DNA of 64,000 bases from Takakia lepidozioides (Eukaryota; Streptophyta; Takakiopsida; Takakiales; Takakiaceae). Below are positions 33,560 through 45,870 of this stretch, piece by piece; the stretch's first letter is position 1, and every line of letters starts with the position of its first letter. The stretch covers positions 74,939,053 through 75,003,052 of the forward strand of contig CM060732.1 of the NCBI GenBank assembly GCA_030704615.1, in the 5' to 3' direction. A model generated the notes under the pieces. That model searched no databases and was not told the DNA's origin. It worked only from the letters and a program-made list of their open reading frames with translations. The translations under genes and the position numbers were made by a program.

Positions 33560-35290
33560 TGCAGAAACTTTACATAGTCGTTGATCTCCCCAAGCATTGA
33601 TGCCACGTCTGTCTGCATGTGAATGAGCCAACAAATAAGATGCAAATAGCCGTAAAACTTGACATCATACCCAAGAGAATGATTGATTTCGTCAGAAGAT
33701 TAACTGCCATGAATTGAAAGGACAACTTCACTGACATCCTTGCACCTCTTAAACTGGTGCCGATATCCCATAAGATAACACCAGGTTCCTGTCAGATTGG
33801 ATCCCATCAACCACCCATCCCAATTGCCTTGCATCAAGGTGTGGCAGACCTTGTTGCAGTTGGGAACAAGCTCCTGCAGTGCTTCCAGGCGCTCAGCGAT
33901 CCGTTCTCTTCGCTTGGTGTGAATGAAAAAGTTATGAATGTGAATGCCAAGAGTTGGTATCACTCACTCCCATACACAGAGGATGTACAAAGATATAACT
34001 ACATGCGAGGGCGGGCTGCCCATGGTTTTACTTGTCAATCAGTTAGATGTGCTGTCCCTGCTTACCCGATACATAGCACGTCAGCAGGAGTACCGTTTCT
34101 CTGATGACTGCTTATCGATATTGAACATTGGAAGGTTACAGTACACAGAAAGAGGGACAGAAAGAAAGGATGTTCTAAGAAAAAGAGAGAGGTGATCAGC
34201 TGAAAGGAGTGACCCAAATCCACAAATAGAGATGTAGCCCTGATCATTCGCTATGGCAGTGAAGGCAGATGCATCTTCCAGTTCTATTGCACCTGGTGCA
34301 GCCCCCTCAACACTGCAAAGAGACCTCTCCATACCTGCCCTTGCCGAGTCAGCATGGCTACAATGTACAGATAATATGCAAGCATAGTCGTAGGTGCATA
34401 TTCCAGACACAAACATTGCAATGTGCCAAAATCAGCAGGCTTCTTCTCCCTCAAATTATACATACAACATGGAGCAGCTGCCATCCACTCCAGCACCATA
34501 AGAGTGCTTCCCAATGTTGGCATCACTAGCTCTAAATGTGAAGCATCCTCACAACTGACTGCAGAAGCAAAGTAAAGAGGGCCTAGGCTACTGCTAGCAG
34601 CCCTCCTGCAAACACAGAAGCTGTGACAACCTTCCTCTGTCCAGAAGATTCCGCCCTTACCCCTGACTGCACACTGTGGACCCTAGAAGTACTCATTGCA
34701 GGGGCCCATGGAAAATGAATGAACCCGTATCAGTAGCGTGACCACGACGAGCACGCTTAAACCTCCTCCAAGACCTCCGGGAATCCCTCCTGGAAACTGC
34801 ATGCAGCTTTCCTGTCCTCCATACCCTTGCCTTAGCTGTGACTCCGTCTGGCCACCACCCTGCAATCAGCCGAAAACACCATTTCGTTGAGCAAAGAGGC
34901 ACCGTTGCAGGTCTTCATCAAGAAAACTACAAACGACAATGGACCACTGGGCTGGTAACAGGGCTTTGGCCAGTGGGACCAAACCTACATGTATCAGAAG
35001 TCCATCCAAACTACAGCAGGAAGAAATGGAATTGAGACCGGAGACAATTGGAATTGATGGAATTCTGCAGTCCCATCAACCTGCAATTTCGGTATGCAAG
35101 CACGCTCGTTTTCCGCACAATTCCTCGACTCCTCTCCGCCATCCCTGCACTGCACAGCGAAGGAAAGCAGAGCACTGCACGGAGCGCGACAGAGACACAC
35201 ACAGTCACGGTGGCTTCTCCCATTGGCCTTCCTCCTACGTGGTAAGAAGGAGTACCTCCAGGAAGGTTGTGTCGAAGGCAACTGCCGCAG
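33560..35290 (-). pseudogene. LRL-type bHLH gene, decayed duplicate
   Basis: Mirror copy of the 57.8-60.8-kb bHLH gene. The helix-loop-helix exon ('[20 protein letters not shown]') near 33930-33870 and the Gly-rich exon ('[16 protein letters not shown]') near 34850-34780 remain. The first exon is gone: a roughly 800-bp deletion joins sequences near 35098. In the DNA-binding exon two small deletions (about 11 and 20 bp) remove the codons for the start and end of the basic region. The later helix exon near 33575-33625 is interrupted. It cannot encode a bHLH factor. Confidence 0.85.
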
Positions 35291-35565
35291 AATTGTCAGC
35301 TCCGTCGTCGCTGTTCCTAATTAGTTCCTTACTTTTCCTACCCATTTCAGACTGGTAAAATATACTTTTACAAAATGTTCTTTTTGTAAACGAACTTTAC
35401 TCTTAGTGTCTTTTTTCTAATCACCCAAACGGAAATAGCATACTTTTTCCATTATGTGAGTAACTTTCGAAAATACAGCTTATCTTTTTCCCCTCTATCT
35501 TTTCATTCAGTAAAAAGCGGCTAAACCGAGATGTTAGGTAAAGTAAAAGAGCCAATATCAGAGGT

Positions 35566-35572
35566 ATATAAT
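35566..35572 (+). promoter_or_regulatory. TATA box of the left GDSL copy
   Basis: 'tatataa' lies about 195 bp upstream of the ATG at 35765, in a stretch mirrored in the right arm near 57320, where the equivalent reads 'tatataaaag' on the minus strand. Confidence 0.45.
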
Positions 35573-35764
35573 GGGTGAGCTTAAGCTGCTCTCTATCACA
35601 CACGGACCAAGCAAGTTCCTTGTGTTAAGTTCCTTGTGTTTTGTTTGTGGTCGTATCTCTTTCACAAAATTCTCTCTGCACTCACTTTGTTCTGGTCTTC
35701 TGTGCGCAATAGTTTTGGAGTTTGGGTGTGTTGAGGTGCGATTAGCGGTATAACAACGGGCATC

Positions 35765-37794
35765 ATGTGTCCCGTGATGCTGTTTTCGGTGGTACTTTTA
35801 GCTACAACTTGGAGCATACAGGCTCGACCCCTCGGGAATGTCAAACCGGCATGCCCATCCGGTGCTTTGTTTATGTTTGGCGACTCACTTTCAGATACCG
35901 GGAATGACCAGTTAGCCTTCCCATCAAATGAATTACTACATTTGAACAGACCGTATGGAGAAACTTTTTATGGACACCCTGTTGGCCGTTATTCCAACGG
36001 TCGTCTTGTGATTGACTTCATAGGTAAGCGTCTCGTGGATTTTCAAACCATGAGATTTCAATTCCACTGTAATGAGATTCACATGACATCTTGGCAAATA
36101 CATCAATATTGTTATATTTGTGAAACTCGCTGATTTTTTATCTTTCTTAGTTATTTTAATGACATTAGTAAGTCTATAAGTTTACAGGCACGTTTCAAGT
36201 ATGTTTTGTTTGATTGAGAACCATCTTCATATCGTAGTGTAATTGTTTGATGATGTGGTTTATGCGAAAAACAGCTCACGCACTTGGATTTCCATTTCTC
36301 ACCCCTATCCAAGCATACATTACAAATGTTACGGACCCCGATTTTCGTCATGGGGTCAATTTTGCATAAGCTGGAGCCACTGCACGAAATGACGACTATA
36401 TAGTTCCGTATCATCTGGAGCTGCAAGTGGAGCAATTTTTGGATTTCAAATCTAATGCAAATTGTAAGTTTTTCTGCTAAAACTGGACATTATAATTAAT
36501 CTACTTGTATAAACTTGTCATATAACGTAAACAGATATCTGCCAGAAAGTTTCCAGTCCATTATGTTTTAATACATCTGCTCAAAATCACATACTTTTAT
36601 ATTTGAATAACTTATTTATAATGTGATTTTTAAAAAACAAATCATGATCTAAAACATGTTTTCAATGTGCAGCAAAACTAGCGGAAGAACAACGGCCCAC
36701 ATCACCAGCCTATGAAAATGGCTTATACATTATCCATGCAGGAGGCAACGACTTTTCATATCAGTACCTACAAAACATAGCACCTGCAAACGTCTCCGAA
36801 TTTACTGTACCTGAATCAGTGGCAGCAATTTCAGCTGCTACAGAGGTAGGTTTCTCAATCGTATAATTTGTATAATATTTTCATTGAAACATATTATTAT
36901 GTGTTAATAATTGTAGTTTCAATTTTAGAGAGCACATGATACTTTTCAATCTAAATCGCTGTAGAACCATTGTAACAAAGAGCAGTGTATTACAGAAATC
37001 TGTCGATGTCATTTGAATCTATGAAAGACTGTAAACTAAATTACTTGTTATAATTGTGACTGCAGACTCTATATAATACTGGAGCTCGAAACTTTTTTAT
37101 TTTCAACAACCCAGCAGAAGGATGCGCTACAATTTTCCTCTCCAATTTTGGCAATGACAATTTTTCCAGAGACGAGTATGGATGCTTGATCCCACACAAT
37201 GAAGTTGTCTTGGCCTACAACCGCGGGTTGGAAAGAATGATTAAAGATTTGCGTCGGCGATTGCCAGGAATTACAATTCATTTTGGTCGTTACTATGATA
37301 TCAACTTCGACATTGTAAAAAATCCACAACAATATGGTAAGATCCAAATATAATATTTATAATTAAATGCAAACTTTATTTTCTGTGCATTTAAATAACA
37401 ACATTTGTTTCAGTAAAAACGGTATTTTGCGCCGCTTTTGCTTAATCTCTACTGCATACACTTTGATTTTGTTGATTGACTTATAATCCCATCGTTTATG
37501 TCTTTAGGATTTCCAAAAGAGAACATCTTTGAGGCAGCTTGTGGATATGGGCATCCATATAATTTCAACAAGGCTGTGATGTGCGGAAACAATGGAACCT
37601 TTGAAGGGAAAACTGTGGATTTGGACACCTACAAATCTCGTGATCCCACCAAATATATTATTTGGGACGGAATTCACTTTACTGAATCATTTTACAAGAT
37701 TGTAGCAAAATCTTTTTTAACGGGACAGTATTTGGACCCTCCCACTGATTTCATCACCCAATGCAACTTGAACTCAGAGTATTTTCTAGAGTGA
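35765..37794 (+). pseudogene. GDSL esterase/lipase, left copy, nonsense in exon 2
   Basis: A five-exon SGNH/GDSL hydrolase gene of plants (secreted esterase/lipase). Exons: 35765-36023, 36275-36463, 36673-36845, 37066-37336, 37508-37794, all with GT-AG borders and consistent phases; they would give about 392 residues. A signal peptide ('MLFSVVLLATTWS') is followed by block I 'FGDSLSDTGN' (catalytic Ser), block III 'GGNDF' and block V 'WDGIHF' (catalytic Asp and His). In exon 2 a TAA at 36367-36369 replaces the Tyr codon found in the right copy ('VNFA-Y-AGATAR'), truncating the protein before blocks III and V. All other exons stay open, which suggests recent loss. AATAAA lies near 37930. Confidence 0.9.
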
Positions 37795-38689
37795 CCGCGA
37801 TGTATTAGTTGACTATCATGGGTTAATTCATTCCTGCGGACTTGGCCTCAATTTCCGGCAGTGCCCTCATTCATTTAGGAAGTAGAACCTTTTCTTTGCT
37901 CTTTGTGGTTTTCATTTTTCCCCTTTATTAATAAAATGCTGAGGGCCTCTTGCCCTCTTAAGTAAAATTTATTGTGGGATTCTTTGGCTGCTCCACAATC
38001 TGAAGACTCCCTAAAGTCCACAATCTCTTCATGTCGTTGAGCAACATGGAGGGATTATGGGGATACTGTGGACAAAGTGGGACATCAAAACAACCCTCTC
38101 TCACATGAGAATGTCAATTAAAGCCTACAGGCTCTCCACACCTCAAATGACAAGAGCGTGAAGTGTGTTTCCTCGAGCATGGGATTACAGCTTCTATGAC
38201 TGAACATAAGCAGCAAGCAGAGGAGTAAACCTTCTGTCCTGTTCTGCCTGTGGATTCCTTGCAACTAATGCACCCTTCAGATGTTCCACGTGATCAAATT
38301 CCCCTCGAAAATATTACCTGATCAGCCTCTGCAGACCTACTGCATACAGAAAACCCCCACCAAAGGCTGGACTTTACTGACAAGAAAACAGTAGGTCACG
38401 TTTGTGGCTTTCCTACATTTTCTGGCGAGAAGTCGGCAAATTAGCTATTCCATTTGAAAACCCAGAAACCAGATTCAATCCTGTCCTTGGGTATTCAACA
38501 ATTCCACTGAATGCACACAGGAGCTGATGTGGTACTTAAGGCCACAACCTCTGAAGCTTTGCATCACAACAAAGGTGCTAAATCAGACAAAGCACAATCC
38601 ACCATTATTACCATCTTCCCCTTGCTCATTCCCCAAAATTTTTCAATTGGGCAAGCTTGGGGACACTACACGGTGTTTGGTACAAGTCA

Positions 38690-39190
38690 GATAAAATGCT
38701 CACACTACACAGTGGAGAAGAGGCACCATAAGGAGGGAAACATGTATTTCTGATGGCAGGTCAGCCAATGCAAACATGAAAGTCTGGCTCGATTTTAAAG
38801 TCAAAGCCAAGCTAAATGGGGATAATACTCTTACAACATATCTAAGGAAGCGCGTCCAAGAGACCCAATATCTGTTTCCCAGCAGCACAACCAAGATAGC
38901 TGCAGCTACCTCTGTGAGCTATGTTCTACTGAACAGTAAGCAAAAGAGATTACCAATAGATTCAACACTAGTACATAATCAGGTACATTATTGGCACTCT
39001 TGCTGTCAACAAGTACCTTTTATCCTCAACCAATGAGATGTCCACCGGAGAGAGAAAATGACCTCACCTTCACTTGAATTTGCAGAAACTTTACATAGTC
39101 GATGATCTCCCCAAGCATTGATGCCTTGTCTGTCTGCATGTGAACCGAGCCAACAAATAAGATGCAAATAGCCATAAAACTTGCCATAAT
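38690..39190 (-). pseudogene. Displaced bHLH 3' fragment inside the eIF2B beta copy
   Basis: Sequence equivalent to the right-arm bHLH exon 4 ('[15 protein letters not shown]', near 39135-39075), intron, and exon-5 flank ('catgtatttc' and 'gggaaacagatattgggtct' mirrored near 38730-38890). This is a second bHLH fragment in the left arm, separate from the one at 33.5-35.3 kb. Confidence 0.8.
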
Positions 39191-39211
39191 ACCCCAGAGA
39201 GTGTACCAAAT

Positions 39212-39485
39212 ATGATGCTGAGTACAAGCCATGTCGACATATACGCCAGATGTGGGAGCATTGAGGATACAAAGCAAATATTTAACAGCATGGCTGAACA
39301 AAATGTGGTGTCATGGGGTGCAATGATCACAGCATATGCAGAGCAGGGGTATGGGATGGACGCTTTGGAGACCTATGAGCAAATGGTGCGTGAAGGGATG
39401 AAGCCGGACCAGGTCACATTTCTTTGCACTTGCAATGCCTGTGCGAGCCTGGCAACTCTGGAAAAGGGTAAAGAGGTCAGCTTGC
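39212..39485 (+). pseudogene. PPR fragment inserted in the left arm
   Basis: One and a half PPR repeats ('[20 protein letters not shown]', 'AMITAYAEQGYGMDALETYE', 'LCTCNACASLATLEKGKEV') continue directly into unrelated sequence. They are closest in wording to the 22.35-kb minus-strand PPR gene. There is no start, no organelle signal and no C terminus. Confidence 0.85.
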
Positions 39486-42400
39486 TGGCGTCTCCTCGTC
39501 TCTGTATTCTACAATTTTCCGGTGTGCTCGTGTGACATTACACTAGGATCTTCCATCACAGTTGCTGGCAATGAATGTGGATTCAAATCTGCAGGCCATT
39601 TGAGAGAAGGTGGACTCAGCAGCATATCTACATTGCATGGAAAACTTTTACTTGGTCAAATTTGATTCCCATCCCACTAACCCCAAGTATCGTAGTCTCA
39701 ACAGAAGTGGAACAAAGAGTTAAGGCACAACAAAGGGAGCAGCAACCATGTGTAGGCCAACTGGAGCCAACACTCCCCCGTTCACCATCACCGCATGCGC
39801 TCCCACTATCACCTTCAGGCCCCCACACACGCAACCGAGAATGAGCAGGGTGGAATGCTGACAGAAGACAAAACAGAACATTTGTAACAAATCAACATGA
39901 CTACTCTATAAGTTGATGTGTATAGCATAGAGACCCTCACAAGAGACACAAGAGACACTTATTTTAGAGGAGGCCCTACTATCAGTTGCCACCATGGCCC
40001 TTTAAGGTAGAATAGGTGGAAATGGGACGGCTGCTCAGAATGATACAACCTACATGAGAAAATACAATACGGCACACCATGTCTTGGCAGAATGGACGCT
40101 GGGTGAATGGAACAATGCATTGTAATCCACAACTCTTGTCCAGTTATTTGGGCTTGCAATTTGAGATCTACACAGGCTTGGGGCTTCCAAAGCCCACCGC
40201 CCAAGGGTGGTGATTAGGTGACATGATTGAGCCTCCCTACCAGTCCCAATGATACCACAAAAGGGGGCATACCATGTTCACACGAGAAATCATTGCAAAC
40301 GCTGCTGAGTCAGTGATGACCGTCGTCTGCAGGTCATGACGGTTCGCAAGCTCCTTTGCCAGTGTATGCCCCTGGTATCTGCCCCAAGATGGATGGGCTG
40401 CCTAGCTTAAACTCAAGTAGTAAAAATTTCAATATTTTCATGTGAGGACATATCTGGATGAAGTGAAGTATCAGGGAGAGACAGTGAGAAAAAGTAGAAC
40501 AGAAAAGGAGCTGTATAATGTCCAACCTTAATCTTCAGGGATCTAGAACATTGCTTAGGTTTGGCACTTCCCTCAACATGTAGCACGAGAGAGAGAGAGC
40601 TCTACAATCATGGATCTAGGTAATTGCTCAGGTTGGGCTGTTCCAGCATATGCATAACATTATTGCTGACATACCTGTCATCCAAAATGCTTACCTTGGT
40701 GCACCTTCTGCACTAATTACTTGAAATGATCTCTTTCTGATAACTGCCTTCAGAAAATTGAGCAAAGTGCGTGAATTTCCCAGAGTAAAAAATCACCTCG
40801 CTGTATATACACACAATATTCAGTAACAATTCATCACCACAAGGTCTTACTACACATCTCCACCCCGTCACAAGACCAAGACAAGAGTGGGAAAAGCGGG
40901 TATACCTGCGCATCAGCTTAATGACAAAATCTTCCACTGCAGCTTGGTAATCCAACGTTGCGCCCACCATGGTTTCTTAGAGTGGTCACCCCTTCGCCTA
41001 CCACTGGTTCCCTGCCAGACAGAATCCCCGCACCCGCCAAATAAAAGTAAAAGCAGGCCCTCCTCCCTCCGTCCCTCCTCCTGTTATTCCAAAGACTTTA
41101 AGAACGAGACCGAGCTCTCACACTTGTTTGATCCTCTGCAACGTACTCCTCCCAAGCAGGCAAGCTAACGGGATCCCATGACACACGTATCTCCGTTCTC
41201 TCTCTCTCTCTCTCGACGTTCCTACAAATGCGTCTCTCGGGCCATAAAGAACTTGAAATGAAAAGCAGATGAGAATTACCTCCAGAAGGGTAGTTTCTTG
41301 AATTCCAAGAGCAATCATTGTTGCAGGGTACTGTTCACTGTTTGCATTGGTCTGAATTGAGAGTGCGTGGAGCTAAAAAATGGGAGGAAAAGTATGTAAT
41401 GGCTGTAGTTCGGGATTGATGTGGCTGGTCGGGCATGGGCTGCACACATTTCCCACTTGTCTGTTTTCACTCTCGCAATTAGGTACTGCTGCATGTTCCA
41501 GAAAAGATTTTGGGACTGACACCCTTTATCAGGGAGAAGTGCTCTCAAAGATTGTTTGATCAATATTTTTGCATATGACATTGGATCTGAGGAAAACTGA
41601 GGAAATTTTTTCCAGGTACCTGACAGACAATGATATCACACAGCACTATTGGCACCATGACAAGAAGCAACAGGGAACACCCCTTCCACCCCCCTTCCAC
41701 CAACTGCCTCTGCCAGCAGAGTGAAGAGCCGGACCACGGAACAAGACCACAAATCTAAGCAGCAACATATAATGTACTGTCTGCCCTCCATATACCATCT
41801 TCCTTTCCTGACTTCGGCTTGGGAGATGATTATATCCTAGAGATAGTTGTTGTCCTGTGCATATTGCATATGCCAAACTCTGAAATCGTTCGAATCCACG
41901 GATCAAGAAAATTCAAACAGCCAGATTTGTTTCTAATTCACCAATGCTCTGGATCACAAATGGGATTCCTGAAACCTTCATGAGATTGACAACCTACCCA
42001 TACGTAATAACACGAGGAGTGTAAAAGAACACGAGGAAGAACAACTTCCTTAACACTATCATTGCCCTATCATTGCCCTATCATTGCCCAGACCTTCTCC
42101 TCATGTTTGTTTCACGAATTTGCTACCAACCCCTCATGTCTGCAGACTCGAGCGATCGTGCACAGACCGCGTTCGAGATTTACAGACATTGTGCTGGATC
42201 GAATAGGTCAGTGGAGACGAGCGGACGAGCACAAGAATAGAGGTGAGCCTTTGCTTCCATACAAGGATATAATACAGAAAGAAGTACCTCCATAGTGGTA
42301 ATGTATTTCGATTATCCTCCAAAACAATATTGAAGAGCTTTTATGCAGGTAATTCTAGTTCCATGGCATGTCCATGTGGCAATCTATCTGAGTGCCATTC

Positions 42401-42594
42401 AATTTAAGTTTTAATAGTGAAAGAAGGGGGTTACCACATTTTGATGTGCGCATTCGGAATGGAGGAATGGAGCACATTATGGACGGAATGGAGCAACCCT
42501 CGGAACTAGAAATAAATTGAATGAATGCTGCTCACGTTGTCGCCGGAACTCGTATAAATTATTATTTAATAGGTGAAGGATTTTCAGAAAATTC

Positions 42595-43015
42595 TGTTTG
42601 TATTTTGAGTGGAGAATCATAGGAATAATGTATGAACTTAATGCCATCTCCGACAATGTGGTATACTGGTTTCTGGCACGTCAAATCTTCCCCACCCATT
42701 CTCAAGAGTGACACAGATTGGGGTGATACCATCATCCGGGGTGACACTGAGGTGATGATCCAATTGGTGCAACTCCCACTAGATGTCACAAAATTAAATG
42801 TATAAAATGTATTAAGAGGAAGTTGCACCAAACACGGGTGAACACAGAGTGGGGTAACACAAAGTATAGGAGCTGGGGTGACACAAAGTGGGGTTACACT
42901 ACCGCCTATATAGAACCGAATGCTGCACCTCATAGCTACCACCACCATCTTATCCTAGGTTGCTCGACGCGTTATAGGAACCTCCTCCATTCTGAAATTT
43001 TTAATAGTGAGTCAT
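42595..43015 (+). repeat. Dispersed non-autonomous repeat, copy B
   Basis: The same order of blocks as 7430-7790 ('aataatgtatgaacttaatg', 'taggagctggggtgacacaa', 'ggttacactacc', a CCACC-rich end), somewhat longer. It is located between the two arms of the inverted duplication. Confidence 0.55.
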
Positions 43016-43244
43016 AATATGTACCCCAAGCGGTTCAAAAAATGAAATCGGCCAAAGACCATAGGACATCTAGGAGTTTGTATGAAAGGTGGTAAGTTGC
43101 ATGGACCACATGGCTACTGGATGTGGGACCATATGCAGTCCATGCCCAAGTGAGCTTTGGCAAAGCTTCTAAAATAGAGAATGTTTTAGAGGGAGCGCCA
43201 AAAGTGCTTCGATAGTCGCTTAAGAGGACCAACACACGAGAATG

Positions 43245-43970
43245 GAGGCTTGTTATGAGGTGTATGACCGTTGACATAACGATGGTGAAAAATCCAACTG
43301 TGAATTTTTGTCATTTTTACCCGGGTAAAATTCATAAGGTGTTTTACGTATGGGACAACCCACAAACTTGGAACTATTTGATTTCATGGATTTTACACAA
43401 AGTTATTGGGTTTCAAAGTCGAACCAATCAGAATGCTTGTGTGCACCCAGAGCCCTATGATTTGTGGGGGTTCTATCAAACAATTGTTTGCCAAGTGGCA
43501 ATAATGGAAAGTCTTGGGACCAGCAGCCTATGGTCATAGGCACTTACAGAAGCGTTATGGGGTGTTTGGTCCAGTGTTGGGCGGTTATTTCAATTTCTCT
43601 CTATTACCCGGCGGTTACCTATCCGGTTATATGTATATATGACCGGCGGAGGTGAAAAAATGAAGTAACCGGCCCAGTTAGGAACCGGCGGAGGTCACAC
43701 ATTCAAATAACCAAGCAGAAAACCTCTTAAAGAACCGCCCAATACCCGCGGTTATTTGATGAAAACCGCCGATTATTTGAGGTTTTTGCAAGTAACCATA
43801 ACCGACAGGTTATATCTAGCCATAAAAAATTTAATAACCACAACCGCAGGTTAATAGTTTTCTAAAATTTGAAGCAACCGGAACCGCCAGTTTTGAAAAA
43901 AATCAATTAACCGCTCAACACTGGTTTGGTCATAGACGCCTGTTCGGTCATAGGCCAACTTATCCTAGAG
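43245..43970 (+). mobile_element. TA-type MITE copy interrupted by a hAT MITE
   Basis: It matches 55129-55450 along its length ('ataacgatggtgaaaaatc', 'ggtcata', 'cagaagcgtt', then 'ggtcatagacgcctgttc'). The match is split at 43571 by a 352-bp insertion and resumes at 43924. No coding capacity. Its left end has diverged. Confidence 0.7.
43572..43923 (+). mobile_element. hAT-type MITE with perfect 8-bp target duplication
   Basis: The 352-bp insert starts 'cagtgttgggcggttatt' and ends 'aattaaccgctcaacactg', terminal inverted repeats of about 18 bp with few mismatches. It is flanked on both sides by the exact 8-mer 'gtttggtc' (43564-43571 and 43924-43931). CAGTG ends with 8-bp duplications are the hAT signature. 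The inside is full of 'aaccg/cggtt' motifs and has no coding frame. The uninterrupted host sequence at 55.4 kb confirms the insertion. Confidence 0.9.
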
Positions 43971-44319
43971 GCTGGCGGCGGCAGGAGGAGGGGGGGTTAG
44001 TATCCTATGAGTACCCTCAAGTGAGCACAACCCACGCCGGTGGGGGGGTTGTATGTTATTAAATAGCGGTCGTAGAAGTTACATGGTTTGGGGGTTGGTA
44101 TCCTGTGAGCACGCTTGCGTGAGCACAACCCATAGTCATGGGAGTTTTATGTTTTTAAACCTCGGTCATAGGAGTAACTACATGTTTTCAAAACGGAATA
44201 AAACCATAAGCGGGTATAGAGGACTGGTGCATTCGTAGAGTACATCTACGCCAATTTAGCGAGGCGAAACCTTCAGTAGTATAGCCAAAAACCCTAAACC
44301 CTTAGTGGCGGCAGTGAAT

Positions 44320-44475
44320 TTCCATTGAGAAACACTTGGTGATATGCGCACAAACTAAGCAGCGGCGAATTTCGCACTGAGAAATACTTGGTGATATGGG
44401 CACAAACAGGCAATGGTGAATTTCGCACGGAGAAATACTTGGTGATATGGGCACAAACTAAGCAAGCGGCGGGTT
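44320..44475. repeat. Minisatellite, about 60-66-bp unit, three copies
   Basis: Units share 'gagaaa(t/c)acttggtgatatg' and '(g)gcacaaac' with a variable 'gaatttcgcac' part. The minus-strand frame shows the same repeat as a peptide, but it is low-complexity and not a gene. Confidence 0.7.
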
Positions 44476-44689
44476 TGCATTGAGAAATCCCATCCCCCAA
44501 AAATCCTAATCCAAAAGGAATGGGTAGGGGCTTGAAAAGTGACCTATTCACCCTTTTAGCCACAATGTGATTGCTTCTCCGGTGGAATTTTGCACTGTGA
44601 AATTATCCATGGGAGATTTTTTTTTAAAAAAAAAATTAAGCAAGGGAAAGGACCTTAAAGTTGAGGTGAAGCCTCACCGCCCACTTTCC

Positions 44690-45690
44690 CGCCTCTTATG
44701 GAGAAAAAACCACGCCTATAGGGTAACATGCTCATCAAGTATAGGGGTTACTTGTTCGTTATGTGTTAGTTTCGCATAATTGTTAATTTCGTCAATTTCA
44801 TTTCGGAAAATATGCCCTTGTGCTCACGTGAGCATGGTCACGTCGGCGTGAGCATGGTCACTTGCTACCCAACCTCCATGTTTTGAGGCACAGTGCATTT
44901 ATAGGGTGGAGTTGCACCAAAATGATAAACTATTTGACCTATCAGAAATTAGAATTAAGTAGTACCGTACATTGCTTTCGACATCACAGTGCCGAAATAG
45001 TTATTTTTGGAGGCTCAGTCCACTCGGCACCTCATATTTTATATTCTAGGGTTTCGGCAGTTTAGGATTGAAATTTTTCGCCAGCTGCGATACAAGCTTG
45101 CGATATGAGCTCCGCATCTTTAGAGGATGCACGCACCCTCTACAACAATCAAGCAGTTCACGAGCACCAAATTTTCTTATTTTTGGACAAGTTGAGTATG
45201 TAATATTTTTGGATTTTTAGACATATCACTTGAGTTAATTCAAAAATTTCAACAACCCAAAATATAATTAATTTGTGTCGAATCTGTGAGATTTTTAATT
45301 TTGCATTGAGAAATTAAAATTAAGTAGTAATTTGGGGAGTGAGAGTTTCGTCTCGATAAATTATCCATGGGACGTGACAACCTTCAAGGTCTCTTGGAGT
45401 CGCAGCGCCCTTTTCTCAAGTCTATCATGGAAAAGGCCTAGTATCGGGTGAGCATAGCGTGATGAAATCCCATGCCTATAGGGTAACATGTTTATTATGT
45501 ATAGGGGTTACTTGTTTTTTAAGTGTTGCTGTGAGGGCCTATGTGAGCAGTTAAAAATAGTTTCGCAAATTTCTTAGTTTCTCAATTTTTGTTTGGCTGA
45601 TGAATATTCGGAAGGCATCAAGGCATCTTAGGAATATTCTCTTGTGCTCACATCAGCATGCTCACTCGCTACCCAACCTCGGAGGAGGGA
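44690..45690 (+). repeat. Direct repeat pair (44.69-44.88 and 45.46-45.68 kb)
   Basis: Both halves carry 'cctatagggtaacatg' followed by 'tataggggttacttgtt', and about 100-170 bp later 'gtgctcac' with 'ctacccaacct'. They may be the two ends of a degenerate element of about 1 kb. The sequence between is non-coding. Confidence 0.4.
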
Positions 45691-45799
45691 GGTTGCCGTA
45701 GGGGCTGGCGGGTGGATGGCGGAATAAAGAGGGGGTGGGGAGGTTTAACTAGGGGGCCTGCCGGAGTCGACCCGGCTGGATCGGGCACAAGTACCGTCA

Positions 45800-45870
45800 G
45801 ATTGCACGTATGCATTAAGTTCTTACATTATTCCTATTGTTTTGCTTTTGAGTGGGCTTACAATCATAGA
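45800..45870 (-). repeat. Dispersed repeat, copy C (partial, inverted)
   Basis: 'tgcattaagttcttacatta' followed by 'ttcctatt' is the reverse complement of the start shared by the copies at 7.43 and 42.6 kb. Only the end is kept. Confidence 0.45.

Larger units (their letters stand above)
37980..40970 (-). pseudogene. eIF2B beta, left copy, deleted and scrambled
   Basis: Mirror copy of the right-arm eIF2B beta gene. Exon 1 is intact at 40970-40906 ('MVGATLDYQAAVEDFVIKL'). Exons 2-4 are deleted, then exon 5 (about 40785-40690) and exon 6 (about 40390-40277) follow. Exon 7 is at about 39834-39710, and part of exon 8 at about 38110-38025. The 3' flank that should lie beyond exon 9 sits out of order at about 39590-39740. 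A bHLH piece and a PPR piece are inserted between 38.5 and 39.5 kb. No functional product is possible. Confidence 0.85.
33440..42200 (+). repeat. Left arm of a large inverted duplication
   Basis: Read forward, the arm matches the reverse complement of 59935-48740: bHLH exons, GDSL gene, eIF2B beta exons and the upstream eIF2B beta flank appear in mirror order. Examples: 33575-33625 against 59855-59790, 37508-37794 against 55070-54784, 41110-41160 against 50140-50085, 42120-42180 against 48820-48760. The left arm is shorter, with large internal deletions and rearranged blocks. Confidence 0.9.

Noticed and set aside
44294-44563. Minus-strand frame with a repeated 'AHITKYFSVRNSPL' peptide
   Set aside because: It is the translation of a three-copy minisatellite in non-coding sequence.
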